In this document: piece by piece, positions 49,076 through 60,377 of the stretch
Position numbering within the stretch: the first letter of the stretch is position 1
Layout of the letters: each line of letters begins with the position of its first letter
Assembly: GCA_030159075.1 (NCBI GenBank)
Contig: BROG01000537.1
Coordinates: 434,001 to 498,000, forward strand
Direction: 5' to 3'
Length of the DNA stretch: 64,000 nucleotides
Source: Atrina japonica
Lineage: Eukaryota; Mollusca; Bivalvia; Pterioida; Pinnidae
Position numbers and translations under genes: made by a program
The notes under the pieces: generated by a model
The model's database searches: none
Seen by the model: only the letters and a program-made list of their open reading frames with translations
What the model was told of the DNA's origin: nothing

Positions 49076-50730
49076 TTCAAGAAATACATAACAATACTGG
49101 CAGCCAATTTGTGATCCGACCCTCCTGAAAATGTACAGTGCACAAGTAAACCTCAAATAGAACCTATATGTCAAATTTCATAAAGATCCTTTCTGTATTT
49201 TCTGAGAAAAAGTGATAACAAATTTTAATTGTCAAAATCCAAGATGGCTACCTTTTAGCCATTTTGTGATCTGACCCACCAGTGCACAACAAGACCCCAA
49301 GGAGAACCTATACGTCAATTTTCATAAATATCCCTTCAGTACTTTCTGTGAAATGCAACAATAAACTTTAATTGTCAAAATCCAAGATGGCCACCTTTTA
49401 GCCATTTTGTTATCTGACCCACATGAAAATGTGCAGTGCACAACTAGACCTCAAGTTCCGGATCTGTTGATGGTGGGCTAAAAACAACGAAAATTCCTAC
49501 ATATAATTCGAAGTCAAAATTTGCATGTGTACAAAATCGACCCATAATAATTTTTTTCTTTCGCATAAAAACTCAATGTTTTCATTTCATGAAAATTTAG
49601 TTAAATTTAGCAGTAATTTTTAATCATAATGGCTGTACATGTCTTAAATGGTTTTGAAGCAGTCATATACACCTTATAGAACCTGTGAAACTAAAAATGG
49701 TATGGTTCTCAGTTACCATCCATGAGTCAAACTCCCGATGTTTTGAACTTTTTCAGGTGGTCCCTTGAACTCATCGAAGTTTTACTGTAAATACAATCTC
49801 AAAATAAATTAGCTAATGTCAATAATTTCAGGCAGTTTTAACAAAGAACATACATAAAATAAATAACTATCATGTTAATCGACTGTCCAACTTAGGCAAC
49901 AACTTGACCAATATGGAAAACAATAATTATTATATATATATGTATATGTATATTAATTTCAAGCTGCAACAGAAACAGGTGCTTGTAACCATGGTAAACA
50001 AGCAGAATATCTAGGATAAAAGTAAATAAAAAATTATAAAGGCATATACTTGCACTTTTTAATCATCATATTATGTTTATAATATTAGAAACATCAACAT
50101 GTCACAACAGTTGTTATATTGTAATAGGTTTTTCATTCTAATGTTTGTTTTACATGATTATAGATCACCATGCATTAACAATGGAATCAATGTTGGTCTA
50201 CAATATCATAACACTAAAACGTGTTATTGATGTCATGGGACATATCTACTGTCAAAACATTAATACAAATATATGATATTATGAGATATGTATCATTAAG
50301 TAAGAAAAAAGATCAGAAATGACATACATATATGATGTCGTAGTACATGCACCAAAAAAACCCCCAAACAAATCAAACACAAAAACAAGAAAATATAGAT
50401 TTTGTTATACCCTAGAAAGATATAAAACCTAAAGACACAAGACATGGCTTGAAGGGAAAACAAAGTTTTTTGAGCTATGCTCTGGAAACAAATTGGTAAT
50501 TTAATCTGTCAACGCGTTTTCACTGTAACATGAAAAATATTAATAATAATGATAACAGGAATTTGACAAAAGAACATGGTACTAAAACGCATCATGTTGA
50601 TGTGCAAATGAACTTTTATAATGTTATCTTTAATAAGTTTAGAGCTATGTTTTAGAAATAGTATTGACATATAGACTCTCAATGAGCTATGTGTTGGAAA
50701 TGTCGACATACAGACTGTCAAATTTGCTGA
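49076..50730. other. Intergenic sequence with dispersed repeat copies
   Basis: 49130-49450 holds two consecutive pieces of the 'ccaagatggc.acctttta' dispersed repeat. The remainder to 50730 is AT-rich without gene-like structure. Confidence 0.5.
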
Positions 50731-50734
50731 AGAG

Positions 50735-50990
50735 ACCCTTTCTCAGTAACCGTGTTCCTACTACTAATCTCACATGTGCACAAACACTTCCAAGTGGTAT
50801 TAAGAAGTTTCGTGCTCAAAACATTTCATACCCAAGACAAAGAGTACCCTATGAAAGACTAATTGTACCCTGTGTAAGATTTGAATTCCATTGGGTATGA
50901 TTTGTGTTGGGTACATAACTTCTTGTTGCCACTCGGAAGTGTTAAGTGAGCAGGTGAGATTAGCAGGAACACAGTTATCGACAAAGGGTC
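50735..50990. repeat. Imperfect 256 bp inverted repeat (foldback)
   Basis: The left arm (gaccctttctcagtaaccgt, ..., cacttccaagtggta, ..., 'aagaagtt') matches the right arm read in reverse (gaccctttgtcgataactgt, ..., cacttccgagtggca, 'caagaagtt') over about 110 bp with a spacer of about 50 bp. No terminal target duplication found. Origin unknown. Confidence 0.7.
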
Positions 50991-51654
50991 TGTGGGGGAT
51001 AACAAAATATTAAAATTTGGTTCAGAAATTTTAATTGTCAGATGTTTATCTACATACATGAGATTTCATAGTAAAATGATAAACCAATGTAATCTCTTTA
51101 ATTTTGTAAAATTTAAAAATTCTGTTTTGATTGATTCCAAAGTTATATGACAATAAAATTAGTAGACAAAGAAAACTACCTAAAACAATAATGAATATGC
51201 TCCCCATTTTCTAGTCTTGTGGGTATAAAAATATAAAAATTGTGTAAATAAAAAATATATCATTAGATAGTCGAGTACAATACTGGCATATAATGCCATA
51301 AGGCATGTACTACGAGACATGAATAATAAATTTGTCTGAGCAATATATTGACCACCTCTAGTAATCACCCTGAATATTCAATAAAAATATAAAAATATAT
51401 CCTGAAAATGAAGAGTATATGAATTTTAATTAAGCACATTCACTGGCCCCTCAACAAAATACAAAACTCAAATATCACACTTAAAATTGAAAATGATTTT
51501 TAACTATTCTAATAAAATGGCAAACTATAGATTTTATATAACTAAAATTCAAAAAATATTCAATCATGTCTGAATAAATCACATTTGAAAACACACACAA
51601 AAAACTTGAGACATGGCATATACTATATACATGTACATGTAATGCCACCAACTG

Positions 51655-51875
51655 CCATCGCCTTGAAGGTCATGATTTTTGTATTGTTGTTTTACATCCT
51701 ATCAAGAATTTTTCACGTATATGGAGATGTCACCAGCTTTAGGTGAAGGGCCACAAACTTTGACCTATTCTCTGGACTGGTGTCGATGCAGTGACTGTGA
51801 CGGTAAAGTGCCAGTCCTGTCAAGACACAGGATTTTAAGTTTCCTTCCAAAGACCTGTGACTTCTTATACTGAGT
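51655..51875 (-). mobile_element. SINE-like remnant sharing the 3' domain of the window's SINEs
   Basis: Contains atggagatgtcaccagcttt followed by 'aggtgaagggcc', the same domain as in 61174-61210 and (reversed) 2490-2515, with a similar 'ttgttgttttacatcc' end. The other half does not match their tRNA-like head, so it is a different subfamily or a partial copy. Confidence 0.6.
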
Positions 51876-51984
51876 ACTTGTCATTTTTCACAACTATAAA
51901 GTATGTGCTTCATTTCTGAGTGATACTGAATTTATTTTATCTAAAAATAAATGATTTCATGGGATAGGATGCTTAAAGGTGTGA

Positions 51985-51990
51985 TTTATT
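51985..51990 (-). promoter_or_regulatory. Candidate polyadenylation signal for the TMEM229-like gene
   Basis: AATAAA on the minus strand about 90 bases after the stop codon. It is the nearest canonical hexamer, but such hexamers are frequent in this AT-rich DNA. Confidence 0.35.
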
Positions 51991-52077
51991 CAGTATTATT
52001 AAATTTGAATTTAAACGTACATGTAGATTATAAAAAATATAAATATTACAAACATTTGCAGTCTGTACATTTTAACA

Positions 52078-52608
52078 TCAAAATTCCTTTTTCTTTCCTG
52101 TGCCATTTTCATCTATCTGTTTAAAATATTCTATAGAAGGTCCCCAATGTAGCTTTTGACAGTATGGTAAAATGATTTTTTCAAACAAAATACATCCCAA
52201 AAACCAAAAAGGAGCATATTCTAGGGTTACTAATCCCATAAAATCACCATGAAAGGGAGTGTAATCCCAGGGACATGCACCAAATTGTTTCAAAATGAAT
52301 CCTGTAAAGAACTCCCAACAGTATGTCCATAGAGTATATGTCAGTATGCGCAATAGGAACGGAACTTTGTGGTTCATTCTGGCATACATTTCCTCTATGA
52401 CACACCCACTGATACCATAGATTGGCAGAATCCATATGCTTGTGTTTCCAGTCAGTTTCCAATTAAAACTGACAACAAAGTCCCATATTGCTGTAAACAT
52501 AATCTCAGTTACATAGCCATGAATAGCATAAATATAGACTCTCCAAAGTCTGGAAATAGGTGTCACTGTCTCCGATACAGGTAAACGGTCTCTTGAACTA
52601 CTCCCCAT
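52078..52608 (-). CDS. TMEM229B: Transmembrane protein 229 family (TMEM229A/B-like)
   Basis: A 176-residue multi-pass membrane protein of unknown biochemical role. The family match is clear: YIYAIHGYVTEIMFTAIWDF, the FNWKLTGNTSIW block, IYGISGCVIEEMYARM, LTYTLWTYCWEFFTGFILKQ, FGACPWDYTPFHGDFMGLVT and LEYAPFWFLG are close to vertebrate TMEM229B in order and spacing. Four hydrophobic segments are apparent (around residues 25-45, 58-75, 88-108 and 130-150). The length fits TMEM229B (about 170) better than the longer TMEM229A, but A versus B is not certain. The frame stays open back to a probable acceptor (TTTTTTTTAG) at 52629, so either the ATG at 52608 follows a 5' UTR exon or a short coding exon lies upstream. 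The Lys-rich C-terminus resembles an ER-retention tail but lacks an exact KKXX. Confidence 0.9.
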   Translation of the reverse strand: MGSSSRDRLPVSETVTPISRLWRVYIYAIHGYVTEIMFTAIWDFVVSFNWKLTGNTSIWILPIYGISGCVIEEMYARMNHKVPFLLRILTYTLWTYCWEFFTGFILKQFGACPWDYTPFHGDFMGLVTLEYAPFWFLGCILFEKIILPYCQKLHWGPSIEYFKQIDENGTGKKKEF

Positions 52609-52628
52609 TCTATTTCTTCTTTGTGATT

Positions 52629-53702
52629 CTAAAAAAAAATATAAATAAATAAAAGTAAGTTTTGAAAAGAATTTTTCTAAAAATTTGAATTATGTCATTT
52701 CAGTGATGCTTAGTGATCATTATCTGAATAATAATATCAACATGTTTATGCCACTCTCAGCAAATTTTCAGTTATACGAAGGTGGCCAGTTTTTTAATAG
52801 TGGAGGAGAGAACCTGGTCACAATGAACAAGAGACCAACTTTCCATAAGTACATGTAAATTGGCAAAATTTGTCACAAAATCAGATTTATAATTTTGAAC
52901 CTGCATTCACTTAGCCATGGAGTCACATGAAGGGCCCTGTCATAGACAGTTGCTGAGACTTCACATAGGCAAACATTTCCCAATGTCATTTGCAGGGGTT
53001 GTATTTGTGAAGATTGCATGTCAAATACAAAACCTCCAACTTTAATAGTTCAAAATTCAAGGAAAAAAAAAAACCATGGTCAAGCTCACAACATTGCATT
53101 AGTGGTGTATTGGTATACATGTATTTTTATGTATATGAATATATTCAATTTATCTCCCTTTGAGAAATTTCATATGGCAGATTTCACAATTGCTACTGTT
53201 AGTGTTATATGGATGGAGTATGTCCCACTGAAATAATTCTGTCCATGTTTATCTTACACAAAGGTTATATGAAATAAAGAGGAAATATGTTGCTAATGTT
53301 ACACTTGTGTTAGTGTTACTATTGTTGGATGTGGAAAATTTCAATAATTATTTTCAATATCAATGCTCCTTCAGCCATGCAATTAGAGTCTTTAGCAGTC
53401 ACTGTTTACAATGAGCATACTGCATTCTGGGTACATGTGCCAGGATGTAGTAATAACAGTCAATTTCCATTGCTAGTGTTACAGGTTTTGAAGACAGAAA
53501 AATTATGTAACATTAGCAATGGAACAAAAAACCTGCCATGTCACAATTATATCCCAAAGCCCCTTAGCAAGACAAATAACAAGACATGCTAACACAGGGG
53601 TTAATGACCCTTTTTCGGACAGGGAATTTTACATCGCAGTAGGCCAAATTTGGTAAAAAGTAACTATTGTCATTTCACTCAAAAGAATAAAGACAAAACT
53701 TG
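52629..53702. other. Probable intron upstream of the TMEM229-like coding exon
   Basis: Begins with the acceptor at 52629 and continues AT-rich to the Ty3/gypsy insertion. Contains 'gttagtgttac'-like short repeats at 53280-53490. No exon recognised. Confidence 0.5.
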
Positions 53703-53707
53703 TACTT
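53703..53707. other. Target-site duplication TACTT, left copy of the LTR element
   Basis: TACTT directly precedes the 5' LTR and is repeated directly after the 3' LTR at 60576-60580. Five-base duplications are typical of Ty3/gypsy integrases. Confidence 0.9.
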
Positions 53708-53905
53708 TGTAGTGTATTGAGTTTTGACACTCTCCCTATAAACATCATGATCTGTGTATTGTTTTACATATGCCTAGTTAGTTTGAATAAAATGGTCGAG
53801 AAACCATGAGGTTATGTTAGTGTGTGTGTACTTGATTTAATTCGTAAGTGGATTCAATTCGAACATTTGGTTTAATCCGACATTCATTGAATCGGAGATT
53901 CAACA
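53708..53905 (+). repeat. 5' LTR of the Ty3/gypsy element
   Basis: 198 bp, starts TGTAGTGTATTGAG, ends GGAGATTCAACA. Contains AATAAA near 53786, which could serve as an end-processing signal. Differs from the 3' LTR at three positions, all C/T and all in the last 45 bases. Confidence 0.95.
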
Positions 53906-53923
53906 ATTGGCGATGAGGATAGC
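53906..53923 (+). other. Primer-binding site candidate
   Basis: The sequence ATTGGCGATGAGGATAGC directly follows the 5' LTR. TGGCGA would pair with a tRNA ending in TCGCCA. The exact tRNA was not identified. Confidence 0.6.
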
Positions 53924-53948
53924 CTACAGTTAATACAAGTTTGCAATA

Positions 53949-54110
53949 TGGCACAAGCGATAAACACAGATTTAGGTGGTATTCCAAATTTTGACTGTTA
54001 GGTGAGCAGACGATAGTCGGGGTACGCTGGAAAAAATGGAAAAGAGCGTTCGAACTGTTTGCTACGGGGAAAGGCGTAAACGATGCCGGTCAGAAAAAGG
54101 CTCTATTATT
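53949..54110 (+). pseudogene. gag, 5' fragment before the LINE insertion
   Basis: An ATG at 53949 opens 17 codons and then meets TAG. A shift of one base near 53995 gives an open stretch with RWKKWKRAFELFATGKGV, typical of invertebrate Ty3/gypsy capsid N-termini. It is cut at 54101-54110 by the LINE, and the next gag codons resume at about 56482. Confidence 0.8.
54101..54110. other. Target-site duplication of the nested LINE, left copy
   Basis: CTCTATTATT here and again at 56472-56481. The gag reading frame is continuous if one copy and everything between is removed. Confidence 0.85.
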
Positions 54111-54611
54111 TTTTTTTTTTGTAATTCTTTATTTTCAAGTTGCTTTTCTACAATATATAACAGAAACATGACATTCACAAAAACATCAACACAAACATAC
54201 ATATATGTAAAGGTATTAACATAAAGTGAAAGGCTAATGATATATTAACATTTTTTTCTTAGACTGTAAAAATAAGTAAACCTACTTAATTAATATTGAT
54301 AGTTATTTAAAAAAGTGACAGTCTATTGTGTAGTCCAAATTTTGTTTCGTCAATCTTAATATTTTGTAGTTTTCAAAAGCCACCGTACACCAATTTTAAT
54401 TTTCTATGAATGAGGAAGAAACGAAAAAATTATACAAAATTGTGTAGTATAGAAGAATAAAAAAAAAGAAAAAAAAAAGTTATAAAGATGTGTGAGGTGG
54501 TAGAACAGATGAAAAAACATGAATACATGTGCATGCTAATGATGCCATGTATACCGGTATATAAACACATTTTCCCTAAAAGTTTAACTTTATTTAGGGC
54601 TTACATGATTT

Positions 54612-54613
<2 letters not shown>

Positions 54614-54667
<54 letters not shown>
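54614..54667. repeat. (TA)n microsatellite in the LINE 3' UTR
   Basis: About 26 TA dinucleotides in a row. Likely expanded after insertion. Confidence 0.97.
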
Positions 54668-54944
54668 TACAAATACAATTATAAATATCTGCGACTTCAC
54701 CAATTCAATTTATAAAAAATAAATTATGTATTATTTAAATTAATTATTTAAATTTAGGATGACCATTGTTTGAAATATGAAATTGTACATAAATTATCAA
54801 TAAATACCTAATATTATGGGTACGGACTTGTATATACACATACCTATATATAAGCATACATGTACTTACCTGTAAATAATTATTTTTTGGAAGTACAGTT
54901 ACATATTGGAAATATGCTATAATTGGGTTAATCTTTCCCATTTC

Positions 54945-56471
54945 TTATTCAAATTTATTCTTAAATGTGTTATCCTTGCCATTAGCAATAAATTTTTGAA
55001 CTGTATAATTTTCTTTGATAGAATTTATAAGAGCATTTATATTAAGTGAGTTGCCTAAACATCTTGTTTTATAAATATACTGTTTTATGATGATGATTAT
55101 TTCATTGTCAACTCTATTGCTGGGAAGATGATTTTGATAGAGCAGCCCCAGTATAAAGGTAGTTTTATTTACAGTGAAAGGAATCATGAGAGCCACTAAT
55201 AATATGTCAAAGCTGTCCAGAAATTTTTGTACTTCAGGGCACTCCCATAATAAGTGAATAATTATTACAAAATGTACAAAGAGGGGAGGTAACTATACCA
55301 ATTTTGAACAAAAATGTGTTTGTTACTAATAAATGATGGATTATTCTGTATTGGAACCACTGAAATTTGGTATTTGTTGTTACACTGAATGGCAGATTAT
55401 AAAATTTGGGCCAAATTAAATTGTCTGTGTCATCAAAAAGAGTATTCCATCTTTTTGTACCTGTGGATATCTGATTGGATTGAATTAGAATATTATAAAA
55501 CATTTTGGACCCTTTTTCATCTTTTAAAATCAGTGTTAAGTTTATTGTTATATAAGGTTGGGATATTCTAGGAAGAGGGAATTTATATGACGAAATAAAG
55601 TCTTTCACAACAGAGACAAGACCATGATACTCTAAAAAATTGGTATTTATATGATATTTCTGATTAAATTCCTCAAATGTGTAGAAAGAACCAGTATTAG
55701 TGTCTTTGATTAGATCATTTATGACAGATACATTGTTAGCCAACCATTTTTTATGAAATAAAAGCTTTCCCCCAATTTTGAATTTATTGTTGTACCAGAT
55801 TGGAACTTTCAGTAAGTTTTCCTCACAGATTACATGTATATCAGAATATTTCAAATTAAATCTATACCATGCTTTGAAAACATCAAACCAGAAATTATTT
55901 TTGCATCTACTCATACATAACTGAATATATTCTGTACCACAAATTGCAAGAAGGTTTGTGTCAATATAAGTTTTTAGGATGTTTTGCCACTTTTCTGTAC
56001 ATCGAAAAATTCTTCTTATCCATGTTAGTTTTAGAGAATAAATAAACTCTGCTAAATTTATCATTTTTAGACCACCATTTGCATAATTTTGAATAATTAT
56101 TTCTCTTTTAATTTTATCTGGTTTTCCATTCCATAAGAAGTCATACAATAATGAGTTAAGTGTACTAAGAAGTGTACTAAGAAACTTTTCATTTGGATTA
56201 GGGAGTGAAATAAAGAGGTGATTAAATTGAGAGACAAGTAATGATTTGATAATATTTATTTTTCCAATAGGAGTTAGTGATCTTCGATTCCATATTTTTA
56301 TTAATGATTTAAGCTTAGTAAGTTTTTTGTCAAAGTTAAGCTGTGGTATTTCATGAAGATTAACACTAAAATCAATTCCTAGCATAGTAAATTTATCTTT
56401 TCCCCACTGAAGATTAAGTTCAGGCAAAAGACAGTCCCTACTGTATTTTTTACTTCCAATCTCTCTATTAT
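54945..56471 (-). pseudogene. LINE ORF2, C-terminal part (after the RT active site), frameshifted
   Basis: About 410 codons are open from the truncation point down to 55234 (IKIWNRRSLTPIGKINIIKS, then SLPNP, then DKIKREIIIQNYANGGLKMI, and CTFCNN at the end). The protein then continues in another frame over 54945-55196. The PIGKI and GGLKM motifs are shared with the other LINE. The RT catalytic YADD lies in the missing 5' part, so the copy is dead. Confidence 0.85.
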
Positions 56472-56481
56472 CTCTATTATT

Positions 56482-57313
56482 ACACTGCGGAGGAATGCAG
56501 ATGCAGGACATTTACTTTACCTTTCCAGATGCACCTCCACCTGGAGAAGATGAAACAGATTATACAGTTGCAATGCGACAATTAGACAATTATTTTTCAC
56601 CTCAAGTGAACTCCGCGTACGAAAGGCATTTATTTCGGGCAATGAAGCAATCCCCTACTGAAACTATAGATCGATTCATAACAAGACTTCGACAGAAATC
56701 TGATTTTTGTGATTATGGTGAAAACGCTGAGGAAAATATTCGAGATCAAGTTATTGAGAAATGTACCTCATCTCATTTGAGACGGAAACTTCTAGAAAAG
56801 GGAAAGAATTTAACATTACAACAGTTACAGACAATTGCACGAGCTCTGGAAGCAAGCGAATCACAGGCATCAACGACTGAAGGTGTCAAAATGGAGACTA
56901 TAAATCGTGTTGGAGTTCAAAAGTCACCAAAACGCAATAAATCACAGAGTCAAGTTGGAAAACGATGCTTTAGGTGCAACAAAGAGGGACACTTTCAAAA
57001 TAGTGAAAACTGCCCCGCTAAATACAAAGACTGCAACAAGTGTCATAAAATAGGACATTTTGCAGTGTGCTGTAGAACCACAGCTACACAAGTGTCACAA
57101 AACGCAGGCCGAAAAGGTCAAGGAAGAGGTAGAGGTGGACACGTGAGATTAATTGACAATAACGTGTGCGATGAATATGCATTTTCTATTTTCAGTGAAG
57201 TTCAACCAACGATAAATGTAACATTAGGCGGTGTTAAAACCGAAATGATTATTGATTCAGGTGTGAGTTGCAATGTCATGGGACAATCTGAGTGGGAGAC
57301 ATATCAAATGTGA
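56482..57313 (+). pseudogene. gag continuation with two zinc knuckles and start of the protease
   Basis: Capsid-like sequence (YFSPQVNSAYERHLFRAM, ETIDRFITRLRQ) is followed by two CCHC knuckles: CFRCNKEGHFQNSENC (CX2CX4HX6C, a spacing variant) and CNKCHKIGHFAVCC (CX2CX4HX4C). A Gly/Arg-rich stretch and the aspartic protease motif IIDSGVSCNVMG follow. The usual DSGA is DSGV here. The frame ends at TGA (57311-57313). A one-base shift near 57290 would be needed to read on. The only ATG-led frame begins at 56495, but the true start is upstream of the LINE. Confidence 0.9.
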
Positions 57314-57838
57314 ATCAAGAAAATCAAATAAACAATTATATCAGTATGGTAGTGACAAGCCAATGAAAATAGTTGGTTCATTTAATTCGAAAATTGAAAC
57401 CGGAAATTCAGTTGAATATGCAGAATTTGTTGTCGTCGAGGGAAATGGTCAGTCTCTATTAGGACGTGAAACTGCTTTAAAGTTAGGAGTACTCAAACTT
57501 GGAGGTCAGATCAATTCAGTCCAAGATGATAACAAGATATTCAATCAGTATTCTGACGTTTTCCAAGGACTTGGAAAATTGAAAGATTTTCAATTAGATA
57601 TACCAATAAATGATACTGTTACACCCGTTGCACAGCCGTTGTGCAGAATACCGTTTAATTTACGAGAACGCGTGGAGCGTAAAATTGAGGAATTAGTGAA
57701 ACTTGACGTCATAGAAAAGGCAACAGGTCCAACACCATGGATATCACCAGTAGTAGTTGTTCCGAAAACGAATGACATACGACTTTGCGTTGATATGCGA
57801 GAAGCTAACTCTGCGATCATACGCTAGAGACACCGATC
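57290..57838 (+). pseudogene. pol: end of protease and start of reverse transcriptase
   Basis: In the second frame: SLLGRETALKLGVL (protease end, LLGR), a linker, then RT start motifs LVKLDVIEKATGPTPWISPV and RLCVDMREANSAI. A stop (TAG at about 57825) replaces the usual Glu codon after the AIIR residues, and one base is missing a few codons later, so the RT is split here. Confidence 0.9.
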
Positions 57839-58987
57839 CCAATAGTCGATGAAGTTTTTCATGATTTGAACCAAAGTAAAGTGTTTTCAAAACTAGACAT
57901 TAAGTGGGCGTTTCATCAGATTGAGTTGTCTGAAAATTCAAGAAAAATAACGACATTCGTAATGCACAAGGGGCTGTATCGATATAAAAGGCTTATGTTT
58001 GGAATAAGTTGCGCACCAGAGATATATCAACGAGTGATTCAGCAAGCCTTATCAGGTTGTGATGGTGTGAGAAACATATTCGATGATATAATTGTGCACG
58101 GTACGACCGTTGAAGAACACGATAATCGACTAGTCAAATTACTTGACCGAATCTGTGAGAAAGGACTCACGCTTAATAAAGACAAATGTAAGTTTAGAAT
58201 GTCTGAACTTGACTCTATGGGACATTTGCTATCCGCGAGAGGTATTGGACCCGCAAAAGCGAAAATTGAAGCAGTCACTGATGCGAGAAGACCGGAAACT
58301 GCCTCTGAAGTCAGGAGTTTCTTAGGATTTGTAAATTTTAGTTCCCGTTTTATACCGGATCTTGCGACTGTTTCAGAACTGCCCCGAAGACTCACGAAAA
58401 AAGGTGAACATTTTAATTGGGGTAAAGACCAAGAGAAAGCATTTTGTGAGCTTAAGAGAAGACTTTCAAATGCCGAAACACTAGGGTATTATGATCTGAA
58501 TGCAAAAACTGTGGTAATAACAGACGCTAGCCCAGTTGGACTTGGTGCAGTTCTTGTGCAAGAACAAAAAGGCGAGAACCGTATTATATGTTATACGAGC
58601 CGTATGTTATCCGACGTTGAAAAGAGGTATTCGCAGACTGAACGAGAAGCCCTTGGGATCGTATGGGCATGTGAACGATTTCACATGTATTTACACGGTA
58701 CCGAGTTCGAATTACAGACAGACCACAAACCATTGGAGTTTATCTACTCGAAGAGATCTAAGCCATGTGCGCGAATAGAAAGATGGGTATTAAGACTGCA
58801 GCCATACCGTTTCCGTGTGCGACACATTACCGGAAAAAATAATATTGCTGATTGTCTATCAAGAATGACTACAAAAACAGACAATATGGTTGAGGACTCG
58901 GAAACATATGTGAGATTTGTTGCCGAAATCGCGACACCTACTGCACTTTCAACTGCACTTTGGGACAAAATTGAGAATAAGAGTTAA
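57839..58987 (+). pseudogene. pol: reverse transcriptase core and RNase H
   Basis: Open for 373 codons from 57866. RT motifs: SKLDIKWAFHQIEL, MHKGLYRYKRLMFGIS and NIFDDIIVHG (the YxDD box reads FDD). Then FLGFVNFSSRFIPD and the RNase H set: VVITDASPVGLGAVL, YSQTEREALGIVWACERF, LQTDHKPLEFIY and RHITGKNNIADCLSRM. All catalytic acidic residues look present, so this piece alone is intact. Confidence 0.95.
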
Positions 58988-60136
58988 ATTATTGGAAACG
59001 TTAGTTCTTAGACACACGCATACTGAGTTATGCGATGATTACGCGAACACGTTTGAAAAACACACGAGGGGGATCGGAAAAGTGTTAATGAAAACACGAC
59101 TAAGATCAAAAGTATGGTGCCAGGAATTGAACTGAACTTTGTAAAATTTGTCCGAACTTGTAACGCTTGCCAAATAGTAGGTAAACACAGCCTCCAGAAT
59201 TGTTATACCCCGAACTGAACTGCGAACACGACCATTGCAGCATATAGCATGCGACTTGGGACATCCGTCAATAGCCGTCGGGAAAACACTTATTTGTGTT
59301 GTGTCAACTATATTCAGTGATACATTGAAGTTGAAATAATGAAATCAACAACCGCAGACAAAATTGTGGCGAGTTTGAAACGAATGTTCTTAACTCATGG
59401 ACTTCCGCTAAGTATTTCTACCGATAATGGACCACAATTTATATCGAGTGAATTCAGACAATTTGTTCGGGAACAGGATATTTATCACCGAAAAACAACT
59501 CCATTGTGGCCACAAGCAAACGATGAAATAGAGCGTCAAAACAGATCACTCCTCAAGAGAATCAAAATCGCACGTGTTGAAAAGCGAAACTGGAAAGAAG
59601 AACTGAATGATTATCTATTTATGTATAGGACGACCCCACATAGTGTGACAGGAGTTAGTCCTGCTGAACTTCTCTTCCGAAGGAAATTACGAACCAGATT
59701 ATCTGGTATTGATGATTATTCTAATTTGGCTGAAGACCAAGAAGTGCGCGATCACGACGTGGAAAGAAAAGAAAAAGGAAAGATGTATATTGACAATAAA
59801 CGTGGCGCAAAGGAAAGTGACATAGATATTGGTGATACCGTTTTGTTGAAAGCTAAAGTTGAAAACAAGCTAACGCCAACATTTTCACCTGAACCGTATA
59901 ATGTAATGGATAGAAACGGAAATTCAGTGACTGTACAGTCTCCAGAAGGTGTACAGTACAAACGGAACACATCATTTGTTAAGAAACTGTTGCGAAGAGA
60001 TGATATTAAACAATCTGATTGCGACCGTACTACCGTTGAAATGAGTGAAATTGACCCTTGTAAACTGCCTATAGACAATTCAAAATCAGATGAACCAGAA
60101 CGGAAAGAATCAACGCGACCGACCCGAATTAACTGA
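58988..60136 (+). pseudogene. pol: integrase, zinc-binding part broken, catalytic and C-terminal part open
   Basis: 58988-59338 holds a decayed HHCC domain in several frames (LRSKVW, then CNACQIVG-like codons). From 59339 a 265-codon frame is open with HGLPLSISTDNGPQFISSEF (second Asp) and an ANDEIERQNRSLLKRI block (the Glu), KKNW-like and FMYRTTPHSVTGVSPAELLF. A C-terminal GDTVLLKAKVENKLTPTFSP and EPYNV (GPY/F module, with EPY) follow. The first catalytic Asp lies in the broken region (ACDL near 59247-59258). Confidence 0.9.
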
Positions 60137-60362
60137 AAGATGCCTGAAAAGTACAAAGACTTTGTTGTTTCTTTCAAATGACTGTAACTCTTTTCAAGTT
60201 TTGCTTATTTCATTTAATTTTAGTCAGTTAGATATACAAGTGACATTTAAATTTCATTCACAGATTGATCATGAGTTTTAATTTTTTCAACATAATTTTG
60301 TAATCATATGAAGTTCTTTTTCATGTACTTAATGTAGTTTTAGTTTTGTAAGGTCTAAATCT

Positions 60363-60377
60363 AAAGAAAAGGAGAGA
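60363..60377 (+). other. Polypurine tract
   Basis: AAAGAAAAGGAGAGA directly before the 3' LTR, as needed for plus-strand priming. Confidence 0.85.

Larger units (their letters stand above)
54111..56471 (-). mobile_element. 5'-truncated LINE on the minus strand, nested in gag
   Basis: A 2.36 kb insertion. The poly(A) tail appears as a T run at 54109-54120, preceded in transcript sense by AATAAAGAATTAC. Only the 3' part of ORF2 is present, so reverse transcription stopped early, as is common for LINEs. Related to the L1/Tx1-like LINE at 23418-31268 but a different family. Contains a (TA)n run in its 3' UTR. Confidence 0.9.

Noticed and set aside
60137..60377. Possible envelope-like gene between integrase and the 3' LTR
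   Set aside because: Only about 240 bases with no signal peptide or membrane protein pattern; the element has no third gene.
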